Assembly: GCA_000153145.1 (NCBI GenBank)
Contig: CH672415.1
Span: forward strand, 1,819,726 to 1,883,725
Length of the DNA: 64,000 nt
Direction of reading: 5' to 3'
DNA from: a marine actinobacterium PHSC20C1
GTDB taxonomy: Bacteria > Actinomycetota > Actinomycetes > Actinomycetales > Microbacteriaceae
Shown here: piece by piece, positions 44,372 to 52,237 of the stretch
How positions within the stretch are numbered: position 1 is the first letter of the stretch
How the letters are laid out: each line of letters begins with the position of its first letter
The notes under the pieces: generated by a model
What the model saw: the letters and a program-made list of their open reading frames with translations, nothing else
The model's database searches: none
What the model was told of the DNA's origin: nothing
Position numbers and translations under genes: made by a program

Positions 44372-44685
44372 GCGGCGCTCATTCTCGTACGAGTGAGCGC
44401 ACCATAAATATTCATTGTGAGGTAACAGAGCAGAGTGAGGAAGAAGACCTCTTCGAGGGGAACCTCTGGCGCAACGAGCAACCCGGTCATGAACTCAGTT
44501 TCGCCGCGAAAGAAGATTCCGAGGCCGACACCAAAGAGATCCCAGACGAGAAAGAAGAGTATTCCAGCGGCGAGGACGATTCCTGCCCGCCGAGCATCCC
44601 GCCAGAAAAAGAGCGTGAACCGTCGGTCAAGAGCCACCATGCCCGCCAGCGAGATCAACAGTGCCAGTAGGTAAAGGACGATCAT
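44368..44685 (-). CDS. crtYe: C50 carotenoid epsilon-cyclase subunit (lycopene cyclase domain)
   Basis: A 105-residue membrane protein with three hydrophobic segments, the partner of CrtYf. The motif PEVPLEEVFFLTLLCYLTMN (residues about 73-92) matches the family PxEEx(F/L)F pattern. Both subunits are needed for the ring closure in the characterised Corynebacterium pathway. The start overlaps the crtI stop and the stop overlaps the crtYf start, each by ATGA. Confidence 0.88.
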   Translation of the reverse strand: MIVLYLLALLISLAGMVALDRRFTLFFWRDARRAGIVLAAGILFFLVWDLFGVGLGIFFRGETEFMTGLLVAPEVPLEEVFFLTLLCYLTMNIYGALTRTRMSAA

Positions 44686-46250
44686 GGCTTTGCCTGCGGG
44701 GGTGAAAGCGGTTCGGGCAGCGGGCCGGGAGAAGTGTCGCCCCGGAGTCGCTTCACAAGCACTTCAGCACTAATGAGACACATTGGCAGTCCGATACCGG
44801 GGATGGTTGACCCGCCAACGTAGTAGAGGCCCCGAACCTTCTTGCTCACATTTCCCGCGCGGAAGAATGCACTCTGCGTGAGCGTGTGGGCCGGGCCGAG
44901 GGCAGTTCCGCGCCAAGCATTCAGCTCATCAGCGAAGTCGCCTGGACCAACAGTGCGACGCACCGTTACGCGATCCGCAAAGTCGGGAATTCCCGTCCAG
45001 TCACCGATTTGGGCAATGACTTTGTCGGCGAGAACTTCGATACGAGTATCCCCGTCGCCATCAACCTCGCCGCGTCCAATCGACGGGTCTGCCGGAATCG
45101 GCACAAGAACAAACACGTTCTCAAACCCGTCCGGCGCGACATTGGGGTCAACGCCACTCGGCTTGCAAATGTAGAGGGATGCTGGCTCGGGAACAGTTGG
45201 CTTGTCACCAAAGATCGCGTCGAAACCCTGCTCCCAATCCTTCATGAATAGGAGGGTGTGATGCTCAAGCTCGGGCAATTCACCCTTCACTCCGAGATAC
45301 AAAAGTAGCGCGCTTGGCCCCGGCGTCTTTTGGTCCCAGTACGAGGCGGGATAGGTTTGTTCCTCCGCCTCAAGCAGCGTGGTTTCGGTGTGGTGCAGGT
45401 CAGCGGCCGACACCACAGTGTCGCCATCAGCAAAATGGATTGCGCCGCTCGCATCCACATACTCGACCCCGATCGCTACGCCATCCTGGGTGACGATTCG
45501 AGTGACTGTAGAGCTCGTACGGATAGTGACACCGGCATCCCGAGCAATGTCGGCAATGCTTTCAATCACCCGAGTGAACCCGCCCATCGGATAGAGAACA
45601 CCATCGCTGAGATCGAGGTGACTCATGAGGTGATACATGCTGGGAGTGAGGTATGGCGACGAGCCCAAGAACACGGCGGGGTAGCCGAGCACCTTGCGGA
45701 GTCGATGATCTTTTACGGTGCGACCAACCAGGCGCGATAGCGGCTCAATGAGCAAGCGGATGAAGCTTCCCGCTTTGGCTAGAACAGGTTTCGTTGCACT
45801 GGTGCGAAGGTCGGCAAACGAGGTGTAAAGGAAGTACTGCTTGGCTAGTTGGTAAGTTTCTTCTGCCGAAGCTAAGTACTTTTTCATTCGAGCACCCGAA
45901 CCTGGTTCAATGCTCTCGAACAGGGCGAGATTCTCGTCACGATCGGTCGAAATATCGATTGGCTCGGTTTCGCCCTCAAAATAAACCCGGTAACCGGGAT
46001 CGAGGGTTACCAGTGAGAGTTGCTCTTCGGCACTAGTCCCCATGAGCTTGTAGAAGTGATCGAAGACCTCAGGCATGAGGTACCACGATGGACCGGTGTC
46101 GAATCGGAACCCGTCGTGCTGCCACGATCCCGCACGGCCGCCCAACTCGGGCCGCCCCTCGAGAAGAGTGACCGCATGCCCCTCCCTCGCGAGCAAAGCG
46201 GCACTCGCCAACCCGGCAATTCCGCCACCAATAACGACAACATCGCTCAT
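44682..46250 (-). CDS. crtI: Phytoene desaturase
   Basis: A 522-residue FAD-dependent desaturase that converts phytoene to lycopene at the membrane. The N-terminal dinucleotide-binding motif is VVIGGGIAGLASAALLAREG (residues 5-24), followed by LEGRPELGGRAGSW. The C-terminal CrtI signature is YYVGGSTIPGIGLPMCLISA. Coupled by ATGA to crtB before it and crtYe after it. Length is normal for the family. Confidence 0.95.
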   Translation of the reverse strand: MSDVVVIGGGIAGLASAALLAREGHAVTLLEGRPELGGRAGSWQHDGFRFDTGPSWYLMPEVFDHFYKLMGTSAEEQLSLVTLDPGYRVYFEGETEPIDISTDRDENLALFESIEPGSGARMKKYLASAEETYQLAKQYFLYTSFADLRTSATKPVLAKAGSFIRLLIEPLSRLVGRTVKDHRLRKVLGYPAVFLGSSPYLTPSMYHLMSHLDLSDGVLYPMGGFTRVIESIADIARDAGVTIRTSSTVTRIVTQDGVAIGVEYVDASGAIHFADGDTVVSAADLHHTETTLLEAEEQTYPASYWDQKTPGPSALLLYLGVKGELPELEHHTLLFMKDWEQGFDAIFGDKPTVPEPASLYICKPSGVDPNVAPDGFENVFVLVPIPADPSIGRGEVDGDGDTRIEVLADKVIAQIGDWTGIPDFADRVTVRRTVGPGDFADELNAWRGTALGPAHTLTQSAFFRAGNVSKKVRGLYYVGGSTIPGIGLPMCLISAEVLVKRLRGDTSPGPLPEPLSPPQAKP

Positions 46251-47113
46251 GCGCGAGGACCTACCCCAATCGCGGCAGCCGCAGCCAGCCGCAGTTTGAC
46301 AACATCGGGCACTCGAACTCGAGTGCGCACCAACTCATTCGCCGGCGTCGCCCGGATGCGCTTGGAGAGCTGAGCAAAGAGTGAGTGCGCGAGCGCAACA
46401 GCCTTCCTGCTGCTCGGCGGAAGTTCGGAGCCAATTGCGGCATCCCGCAGATCGGCGTCAAGGTCGTCGAGCAGTCGCACCTTCTCGGCCTCTGTGAAAC
46501 TGGCGACATCGATGCCAGGGAAGTAGCTTCTGCCCAGCGTCTCAAAGTCATCGGCAAGATCGCGCAAGAAGTTGACCTTCTGGAATGCGGCGCCGAGCGC
46601 CCGCGCTCCGTGCTCCAACTTGGAGCGCTGCTCATCGCCCACGTCATGCCCCTGGAGGAACACGCGGAGGCACATGAGCCCGACGACCTCCGCTGAACCG
46701 TAAACGTAGCGTTCGAAGCTCGCCTGATCGTGTTCCTTCTGGCTCAAGTCCATACGCATCGACTCGAAGAAAGGGGCCGTAAGTTCTGCCCCGAATGACA
46801 CCTCGCGGGCCGTGAGTGCGAACGCATGAACAATGAGATTCGAACTGAATCCCTGCTCAATCGCATGCTCAGTTTCCCGCTCAAGCTCGTTGAGTTGACG
46901 AGTCGTGGCAAGCAGATCGAGGCCGGCTTCTTCCGCCCCACCATCGACGACTTCGTCGGCAATTCGCACCAGAGCATAGATATTCTCAACGTGCTGCCGA
47001 ACGTCGGCACCGAGAAAGCGGGACGCAGCAGAGAATGAGGTGGAGTAGTTGCGAATGACAATGCTCGCTGACTCTTCGGCGACGCGGTCATAGAGCTTGA
47101 GGCGAGCACTCAT
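46247..47113 (-). CDS. crtB: Phytoene synthase
   Basis: A 288-residue squalene/phytoene synthase that joins two geranylgeranyl diphosphates. The first acid motif is LVRIADEVVDGG (about residues 50-61), the second FLRDLADDFETLGRSYFPG (about 168-186). The ATG at 47113 has AAAGGTGG six bases upstream and is preferred to the GTG at 47122 that overlaps this site. It is the first gene of a fully overlapping crt operon. crtE (GGPP synthase), usually the neighbour in actinobacterial C50 clusters, is not here. Confidence 0.94.
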   Translation of the reverse strand: MSARLKLYDRVAEESASIVIRNYSTSFSAASRFLGADVRQHVENIYALVRIADEVVDGGAEEAGLDLLATTRQLNELERETEHAIEQGFSSNLIVHAFALTAREVSFGAELTAPFFESMRMDLSQKEHDQASFERYVYGSAEVVGLMCLRVFLQGHDVGDEQRSKLEHGARALGAAFQKVNFLRDLADDFETLGRSYFPGIDVASFTEAEKVRLLDDLDADLRDAAIGSELPPSSRKAVALAHSLFAQLSKRIRATPANELVRTRVRVPDVVKLRLAAAAAIGVGPRA

Positions 47114-47219
47114 GCGCGCCACCTTTCGGGCTGCCCAGACACATTAGTTAGGCTGTATCCACGCTGACGCAACACGTGCGGCACTCCGAATCTATCCACT
47201 TAGGCAGACTATCGCGATC
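47114..47219. promoter_or_regulatory. Divergent promoter region crtB / idi
   Basis: This 106-base spacer must hold the promoters of the crt operon and of idi. GACTAT lies seven bases before the idi ATG, consistent with a leaderless idi transcript. No clear repressor dyad was found. Confidence 0.5.
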
Positions 47220-47744
47220 ATGACTGATATCCCTGAGCAGGTCGTGCTCCTCTCCGACGCAGGTGACCACATTGGAGTCGCCGATAAGGCTCGCGTCCAC
47301 ACGAAAGAAACAGCTCTTCACCTCGCGTTCTCGTGCCACATCTACAACGCAGAGGGCGAGGTGCTCGTAACCCGTCGCGCACTAAGCAAGCTCACGTGGC
47401 CGGGAGTCTGGACCAACTCCTTCTGTGGGCACCCCTCTCCCGGCGAAGACATGGCTGATGCCATCACGCGGCGTGCGAAGTACGAACTCGGAATTGCCAT
47501 TAGCGAGCTTCAATTGGTGCTGCCCGATTTTCGCTATCGCGCGGTCGATTCCTCGGGCATTGTGGAAAATGAGATCTGCCCTGTTTACCGCGCCGTGACT
47601 GCGGATGAGATTGCTCCGAACCCCGACGAGGTTGCGGAGTTTGATTGGGTTGACCCGCAATCGCTGCATTCCGCCGTCGCTGCGACACCGTTCGCGTTCA
47701 GCCCGTGGCTCGGCTGGCAGCTAGAACAGCTCGATGCCCGCTAG
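47220..47744 (+). CDS. idi: Isopentenyl-diphosphate delta-isomerase, type 1
   Basis: A 174-residue Nudix-fold isomerase interconverting IPP and DMAPP. The catalytic cysteine lies in WTNSFCGHPSPGED (about residues 61-74), the Nudix-like helix follows in AITRRAKYELGI, and the catalytic glutamate is in ENEICPVYRA (about 118-127). It supplies DMAPP both for GGPP and for the C5 units added by CrtEb. It diverges from crtB. The ribosome site is absent, as in other probably leaderless genes here. Confidence 0.94.
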   Translation: MTDIPEQVVLLSDAGDHIGVADKARVHTKETALHLAFSCHIYNAEGEVLVTRRALSKLTWPGVWTNSFCGHPSPGEDMADAITRRAKYELGIAISELQLVLPDFRYRAVDSSGIVENEICPVYRAVTADEIAPNPDEVAEFDWVDPQSLHSAVAATPFAFSPWLGWQLEQLDAR

Positions 47745-47751
47745 CTTCGTC

Positions 47752-48411
47752 TCAGTAGCGAGTGGGGTTTGCTGTGCGAACCTGCTCTAGGAGTGCATTG
47801 CCAACTTGGATGCTGCCCTCTGCCCGCGTTGGATCGGCATAGATCCAGAGGTCGTCTACGAGGAAGTGTGTCGGGGAGAAATAGCCATCCGCGTTTTCTT
47901 CCTGATGGGTATACGTCTCCACGTCGCCGTTCTCTGTGGCTTCGTAGCCCGAGGCGTTGAGCTGGGTGCAAAGCGCCTCAACGTCGGTGCTCGAAATTTC
48001 CGCGATCATCACGGTAAAGAAAGTGTGAAAACTTTTGGGGTAGCCCCAGATGCACTGCTCGCGTTGAGCCACAGTGTCCAAGAGCGGGTCGAAGCCTTCC
48101 GAGTGAAGCAACCAGGGGTCAATCGACGGCCCTCGGTCGTCCAGCACGAGAAGTTCAGTTCCCGGCCCGAACGCTTCCTTCGCCACGCTCTCTGGCAGCA
48201 TCTGCTCACAGGACGGAATCACTAGCGGCTCAACTCCCGGGTCGGCAGTTTCCACCGGCTCACTGCTTGTCGGCTCTACGGGCTCAGCATCGGCTACTGG
48301 CGGGGTGCACCCGACCAATGACACCGAAACCAGCGCTGCGGTTGCCGCGGCAAGAATCCCCCGAGTAATCGCACGTGCAGGCTGTCGACGTGCGTCCCCA
48401 TTTGTCATCAT
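47752..48411 (-). CDS. Lipoprotein of unknown function, paralogue of 55318-55953
   Basis: A 219-residue secreted lipoprotein. The signal peptide ends in SLVGC (Cys35) and is followed by a Pro/Glu/Ser/Thr-rich linker. The globular part has two probable disulfide cysteines (IPSCEQMLP and QCIWGYPKS), then THFLVDDLWIYAD and the end VRTANPTRY. The same landmarks in the same order occur in the protein at 55318-55953, so both belong to one family that I do not recognise. It lies 66 bases downstream of dcd and abuts idi convergently. Confidence 0.8.
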   Translation of the reverse strand: MMTNGDARRQPARAITRGILAAATAALVSVSLVGCTPPVADAEPVEPTSSEPVETADPGVEPLVIPSCEQMLPESVAKEAFGPGTELLVLDDRGPSIDPWLLHSEGFDPLLDTVAQREQCIWGYPKSFHTFFTVMIAEISSTDVEALCTQLNASGYEATENGDVETYTHQEENADGYFSPTHFLVDDLWIYADPTRAEGSIQVGNALLEQVRTANPTRY

Positions 48412-48476
48412 GAGAAAAAGCGTAGGGGCGAAACGGGTTAAAAAGAATATCTCTCATCAAATCGTGATGTTGAGAC

Positions 48477-49082
48477 TCAGCCGCCGATCGAGCCCGCGTC
48501 ATTCGCGCGCACGTCAGTGCGGTGGAAGTTCTGAAAGCTGCGGCTTGCGGTTGGACCACGCTGGCCCTGGTAGCGCGAACCATACTGGCCCGAGCCATAC
48601 GGAGACTCAACAGGTGAACTCGTGCGGATAAAGCAGAGCTGCCCAATCTTCATGCCGGGCCAGAGCTTGATCGGCAACGTCGCAACGTTGCTGAGTTCGA
48701 GCGTTACGTGGCCAGAGAAACCTGGATCAACAAAGCCTGCCGTTGAGTGGGTGAGCAAGCCGAGTCGCCCGAGTGAACTTTTGCCTTCGAGGCGAGCCGC
48801 GACATCATCAGGCAGGGTCACGAGCTCGAAAGTGGAACCGAGCACAAATTCACCGGGGTGAAGGATGAACGGCTGGTCGGCATCCACTTCCAAAAGGTGC
48901 GTGAGGTCAGGCTGGTCGATCGACGGATCGATGAACGGGTACTTGTGGTTATCGAAGAGGCGGAAGAAGCGGTCGAGCCGCACATCAACACTCGACGGCT
49001 GCACCATGTCGAGATCAAGGGGGTCGAGGCCTATGCGGCCAGAATCGAGTTCGGCCCGGATATCGCGGTCACTGAGAAGCAT
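48477..49082 (-). CDS. dcd: dCTP deaminase (probably dUMP-forming)
   Basis: A 201-residue trimeric enzyme of the dUTPase fold. It deaminates dCTP and, in the mycobacterial-type bifunctional form, also releases pyrophosphate to give dUMP directly. [11 protein letters not shown] (residues 27-37), [23 protein letters not shown] (split; about 99-121) and [16 protein letters not shown] near the end are almost word for word the mycobacterial signature. The bifunctional assignment rests on this resemblance. About 15 extra residues follow the usual C-terminus. Confidence 0.93.
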   Translation of the reverse strand: MLLSDRDIRAELDSGRIGLDPLDLDMVQPSSVDVRLDRFFRLFDNHKYPFIDPSIDQPDLTHLLEVDADQPFILHPGEFVLGSTFELVTLPDDVAARLEGKSSLGRLGLLTHSTAGFVDPGFSGHVTLELSNVATLPIKLWPGMKIGQLCFIRTSSPVESPYGSGQYGSRYQGQRGPTASRSFQNFHRTDVRANDAGSIGG

Positions 49083-49091
49083 GGCCTAAGA

Positions 49092-49535
49092 CTAGCGAAG
49101 GGCGATGCGGGAGGCGGCAACATCCGCCGCCGTCTTGTCGATGAGTTCCTGGAGACTGTCGCATCGCACCATCGCACGAAGCCACGCATGCACGGTGACT
49201 TTAATGTCACTGCCGTAGAGGTCGGCATCAAAGTCGTGGATGTAGGCCTCGACTCGGCGATCGACAACGTCGTCGAAGGTGGGATTAGCCCCGATGCTGA
49301 CGGTTGCGCCGTACTGGAGGCCTGCTGGCGGAAAGCTAACCCAGCAGGCATAGACGCCGTCGCCGGGCAATAACTCCGGGCTGCCAACCTCGATGTTCGC
49401 GGTGGGAAAACCCAGTTCGCGCCCACGCTTGTCGCCGTGAACGACGGTGCCGCGAAACGTTGCAGACGGGGAATGCTCCATAGGGTGCCCCCATTCGGTG
49501 ATTGGTCCGGTGAGTAGCGCTGGCGCGCGGAGCAT
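49092..49535 (-). CDS. Stand-alone riboflavin kinase-like protein
   Basis: A 147-residue protein with the riboflavin kinase fold, normally the C-terminal half of bifunctional RibF. FRGTVVHGDKRGRELGFPTANIE (split; about residues 27-49) carries the ATP-binding GFPTAN motif, and VSIGANPTFDD and RRVEAYIHDFDADLYG complete the family pattern. The adenylyltransferase half is missing, so it would make FMN only. It starts ten bases after a flavin reductase gene ends, so FMN supply to that enzyme is a likely link. The ATG at 49481 is an alternative start. Confidence 0.85.
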   Translation of the reverse strand: MLRAPALLTGPITEWGHPMEHSPSATFRGTVVHGDKRGRELGFPTANIEVGSPELLPGDGVYACWVSFPPAGLQYGATVSIGANPTFDDVVDRRVEAYIHDFDADLYGSDIKVTVHAWLRAMVRCDSLQELIDKTAADVAASRIALR

Positions 49536-49544
49536 CGTTGGTTT

Positions 49545-50039
49545 CTACAGCCCGCGGAACTGGCTCAGGTGAAACACGAGCGGAGTGACTTCGGGAAAAG
49601 CTTCAGAGTGGATGACTTCAAGAGTCACGATCTCGTGGTCTCCGCCATCGAAGCTGTTGCGAATCTCGCACTCAAGCCACAGTGCGGCACCATTCATGTG
49701 GATCGCTCCACTGTCAGTGGCCCGCCAGTCGGTGTCGGCGAACCTGTCGCCGGTGCGGGAGGCAAGGCTGCGGGCTGTTTGTTCTTGATCGGCTCCGAGC
49801 ACGCTGAGTCCTACCCTTCTGGCACGGGCGAGCACTGGCCAAGTGGCGGAGGTGCGTGCAGGGCAGACGGCGACGAGCGGAGGTTCTAGCGATACTGAAG
49901 TGAATGAGTTGACAGCAATACCAACGGGCAGGCCGTCAACAACAGCGGCAAGGGCGACGACTCCGGTGGGAAAGAGCGAGAGCGCGCGGCGAAGCGCAAC
50001 CTGGGGTGTGATTTCTTCCGCGGTGGACTGTGTCGACAT
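49545..50039 (-). CDS. Flavin reductase family protein (FMN-binding split barrel)
   Basis: A 164-residue split-barrel flavoprotein, as in the small components of two-component monooxygenases (HpaC type). Markers are FPTGVVALAAVVDGLPVGIAVNSFTSVSLEPPLVAVC (split; about residues 23-59) and GVDQ-like ADQEQTARSLASR. It would reduce FMN with NAD(P)H and pass FMNH2 to an oxygenase. A candidate partner, the LLM monooxygenase at 50778-52151, lies just beyond the PadR gene. AAGGAGTCC precedes the ATG. Confidence 0.88.
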   Translation of the reverse strand: MSTQSTAEEITPQVALRRALSLFPTGVVALAAVVDGLPVGIAVNSFTSVSLEPPLVAVCPARTSATWPVLARARRVGLSVLGADQEQTARSLASRTGDRFADTDWRATDSGAIHMNGAALWLECEIRNSFDGGDHEIVTLEVIHSEAFPEVTPLVFHLSQFRGL

Positions 50040-50181
50040 GTGCGGACTCCTTTACTTGAGATGTTCAACCAACCACTGGTTAGTCAAGTTTGAACATAGG
50101 ACTATATGTTATTCATTTTTGATCATATAAACAAGCGAAATTTTCCCCTGAGGCGCGAATAGTTGGCCTACGATTAGGGGC
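50040..50181. promoter_or_regulatory. Divergent control region, flavin reductase / PadR, with dyads
   Basis: GTTCAA and TTGAAC (50063-50095) bracket a perfect inner AACCA-C-TGGTT dyad (50071-50081). ATATG and CATAT near 50103-50127 form a second symmetric pair, like some PadR operators. TACGAT lies seven bases before the PadR ATG, consistent with a leaderless transcript. Confidence 0.6.
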
Positions 50182-50781
50182 ATGTCGACTACAACTCGCC
50201 TGGTCGTGCTCGGCGCTGTGCACCAATTTCAGCCCGTCCATGGTTACTTCTTGCGCCGCGAACTCATGACCTGGCACATCGACGAATGGGCGAACATCCA
50301 GCCCGGTTCCATCTATAACGCGCTGCGCTCGCTCAAGAACGATGGCTACCTCGCCGAAAACGGCACCGAAACCGCCGGAAACCGCCCCGAACGCACCACC
50401 TACCGCGTTACGGAGGAAGGCGAAGTCGAGTTGCTGCGGATGCTGCGCGACACGCTCTGGACCGTCGAAGTCTTCGACACCAAACCCGTCATGGTTCTCA
50501 CGTCGTTTATGTACGCCCTGCAACGCGAAGAAGTGCTCGCCGGACTGCTGCATCGAGTAACCGAAATTGATGCCCGCATCGCCAGCAACACATACCACAT
50601 CGGGGATGTTGCATCCTCGAGTTCTACCCCCGCCTACGTGCGCGAAATTTTCGAGCTCGCCACTGCCCGCTTGCGCGGAGAGCAGCAGTGGGCCCGAGAC
50701 GTGAGCGAGCGCATCCGTACCGGCGACTATGTCTTTGCCGGTGAAGATGGCGATCGCCCCGCTCGAGCCGCTACCGACTAG
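50182..50781 (+). CDS. PadR family transcriptional regulator
   Basis: A 199-residue regulator with an N-terminal winged helix (about residues 8-90): LGAVHQFQPVHGYFLRRELM, WANIQPGSIYNALRSLKNDGYL and RTTYRVTEEGEVEL. The C-terminal helices (about 95-190) form the Vir-type dimerisation domain. It diverges from the flavin reductase and probably controls it, the effector being unknown. No ribosome site is present. Its stop codon shares the palindrome CTAG with the stop of the convergent LLM gene. Confidence 0.9.
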   Translation: MSTTTRLVVLGAVHQFQPVHGYFLRRELMTWHIDEWANIQPGSIYNALRSLKNDGYLAENGTETAGNRPERTTYRVTEEGEVELLRMLRDTLWTVEVFDTKPVMVLTSFMYALQREEVLAGLLHRVTEIDARIASNTYHIGDVASSSSTPAYVREIFELATARLRGEQQWARDVSERIRTGDYVFAGEDGDRPARAATD

Positions 50782-52151
50782 TTCTTCTGAGTCGCTAGGG
50801 TCGCCGCAGTCGCGCGGTAGCCGGCCCCCGGGTGGTCATCGCGCAGCACTGAGTCTTCGGTGCCGAGCAACCGCTGCCGCAGCGTCGGCGCGTCATAACC
50901 TTCGCCAGCGACGCCACGCTCGCGCAAAATGGGCAGCACTTGCTCGATGAAATCGATCGTCGAGCCCGGCTGCACCATCGGCGTGAGCAAGAATCCGTCA
51001 AGGTCGGCGCCGTCGGCGAGCGCCATCATTTCGTCGGCAATCTGTTCTGGAGTACCGATGAAGGGCTTGCTGCGAACGCCATTGCCGTGCCACTGCTCAA
51101 GCACCTCGCCAACGGTTTGATCGCCGAAACGCGTGATCTGCGTCTGCGAGAGCTCAGTGTGCAGCTCTTTCATGGGCGTCGCCGGGTCGAATGATGACAG
51201 ATCTAAGCCGGTGAACCACGCATAGGAGGCCACAGCAACGTCTGGGCTCTCGGTGTCGCGCACAGCGTCGTACTTGGCCTGCGCTGCTTCCTTCGTCTCG
51301 CCGATAACGCAAGCGAACGCCGACATGACCTTCACCGAGTCGGCGGCGCGACCATTCTTCACGGCCTCGTCACGAATGGACGCGACTTGCTCGGCGACCT
51401 TCTGAATCGAACCACCACCGAGGAAGACAGCTTCGCCGTGCTTGCCACCGAACTCGCGGCCTCGCGGTGAGGTCCCTGCCTGGAAGAGAACCGGGGTTCC
51501 TTGCGGAGAGTACGAGGAGTTTCCGTAACCGTGCGACTTAAAGTACGGGCCGTCGTGTTCGATACGGTGCACCTTGGCGGGGTCGGCGAAGCGACCGTTC
51601 TTGTCGCGCTCAAGCGCGTCGCGCTCCCACGCGCCCTCCCACAGTTTGTAAACGACTTCCATGAAGTCATCCGCCATGTCGTAGCGCTCATCGTGCGCCA
51701 CCATTGGAACTCCGAACGCTTCCGATGCCGTCTCGGCGGTTCCCGTCGTCACGACGTTCCAGCCGATGCGACCGCCCGAGAGGTGGTCGAGGCTCGCAAT
51801 GCGGCGAGCAAAAGCGTATGGCTGTTCAAGGAGAGTGGATCCCGTGAGTACGAGTCCGAGATTGGTGGTCGTTGAGATGAGTGCCGCGGCCACAATAGCG
51901 GGGTCGAGTCGTGGCAGATCGAGGCCCTCGACCGAACAGATTTCGGGGCGTTCGCCGTTGACATCGGCCCAGCCCCAAGCATCCGCCAGAAACATGAAGT
52001 CGAACCCAGCTTCTTCGCAAATGGTGGTGATCTCACGCCAGTAGTCGAGGCGGTCGAACATGTCCCGCTTGTTGTCGGGGTGGCGCCAGGTGGACGTTCC
52101 CGAGTCGTTGGCTTGGGGGTTTTCGAATAGACCGAAGCGAAGCTTCTTCAT
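50778..52151 (-). CDS. LLM class FMNH2-dependent monooxygenase (NtaA/SnaA/DszA family)
   Basis: A 457-residue oxygenase, much longer than the F420-type LLM proteins of this window. Family features are the DYWREITTICEEAGFDFMFLAD region (about 35-56), GRIGWNVVTTGTAETASEAFG (about 127-147), then HDERYDMADDFMEVVYKLWEG and PQGTPVLFQAGTSPRGREF. Relatives attack nitrilotriacetate, dibenzothiophene sulfone, dimethyl sulfide and similar molecules with FMNH2 and O2. It is the last gene after an ABC importer, which probably brings in its substrate. The flavin reductase at 49545 could supply FMNH2. Confidence 0.9.
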   Translation of the reverse strand: MKKLRFGLFENPQANDSGTSTWRHPDNKRDMFDRLDYWREITTICEEAGFDFMFLADAWGWADVNGERPEICSVEGLDLPRLDPAIVAAALISTTTNLGLVLTGSTLLEQPYAFARRIASLDHLSGGRIGWNVVTTGTAETASEAFGVPMVAHDERYDMADDFMEVVYKLWEGAWERDALERDKNGRFADPAKVHRIEHDGPYFKSHGYGNSSYSPQGTPVLFQAGTSPRGREFGGKHGEAVFLGGGSIQKVAEQVASIRDEAVKNGRAADSVKVMSAFACVIGETKEAAQAKYDAVRDTESPDVAVASYAWFTGLDLSSFDPATPMKELHTELSQTQITRFGDQTVGEVLEQWHGNGVRSKPFIGTPEQIADEMMALADGADLDGFLLTPMVQPGSTIDFIEQVLPILRERGVAGEGYDAPTLRQRLLGTEDSVLRDDHPGAGYRATAATLATQKN

Positions 52152-52170
52152 GGTGAAACCTTTCGTGGTG

Positions 52171-52203
52171 GTGAAAAAGTCAGGTTGTAGTGAAAAAAGT
52201 CAG
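52171..52203 (-). repeat. Short tandem-like repeat upstream of the LLM monooxygenase
   Basis: GTGAAAAAGTCAG (52171-52183) and GTGAAAAAAGTCAG (52190-52203) repeat with a 19-base period in the 86-base gap between permease and LLM genes. Function unknown; a duplicated leader or binding site is possible. Confidence 0.5.
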
Positions 52204-52237
52204 AGTGGTGGCGGGAAAAGGTGTCGAGCGAGGGAAA

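Noticed and set aside
47145-47165. GTATCC in the crtB-idi spacer as a sixth operator
   Set aside because: It is followed by ACG, not ARAAT, and has no inverted partner, so it lacks the shared 11-mer and the dyad.
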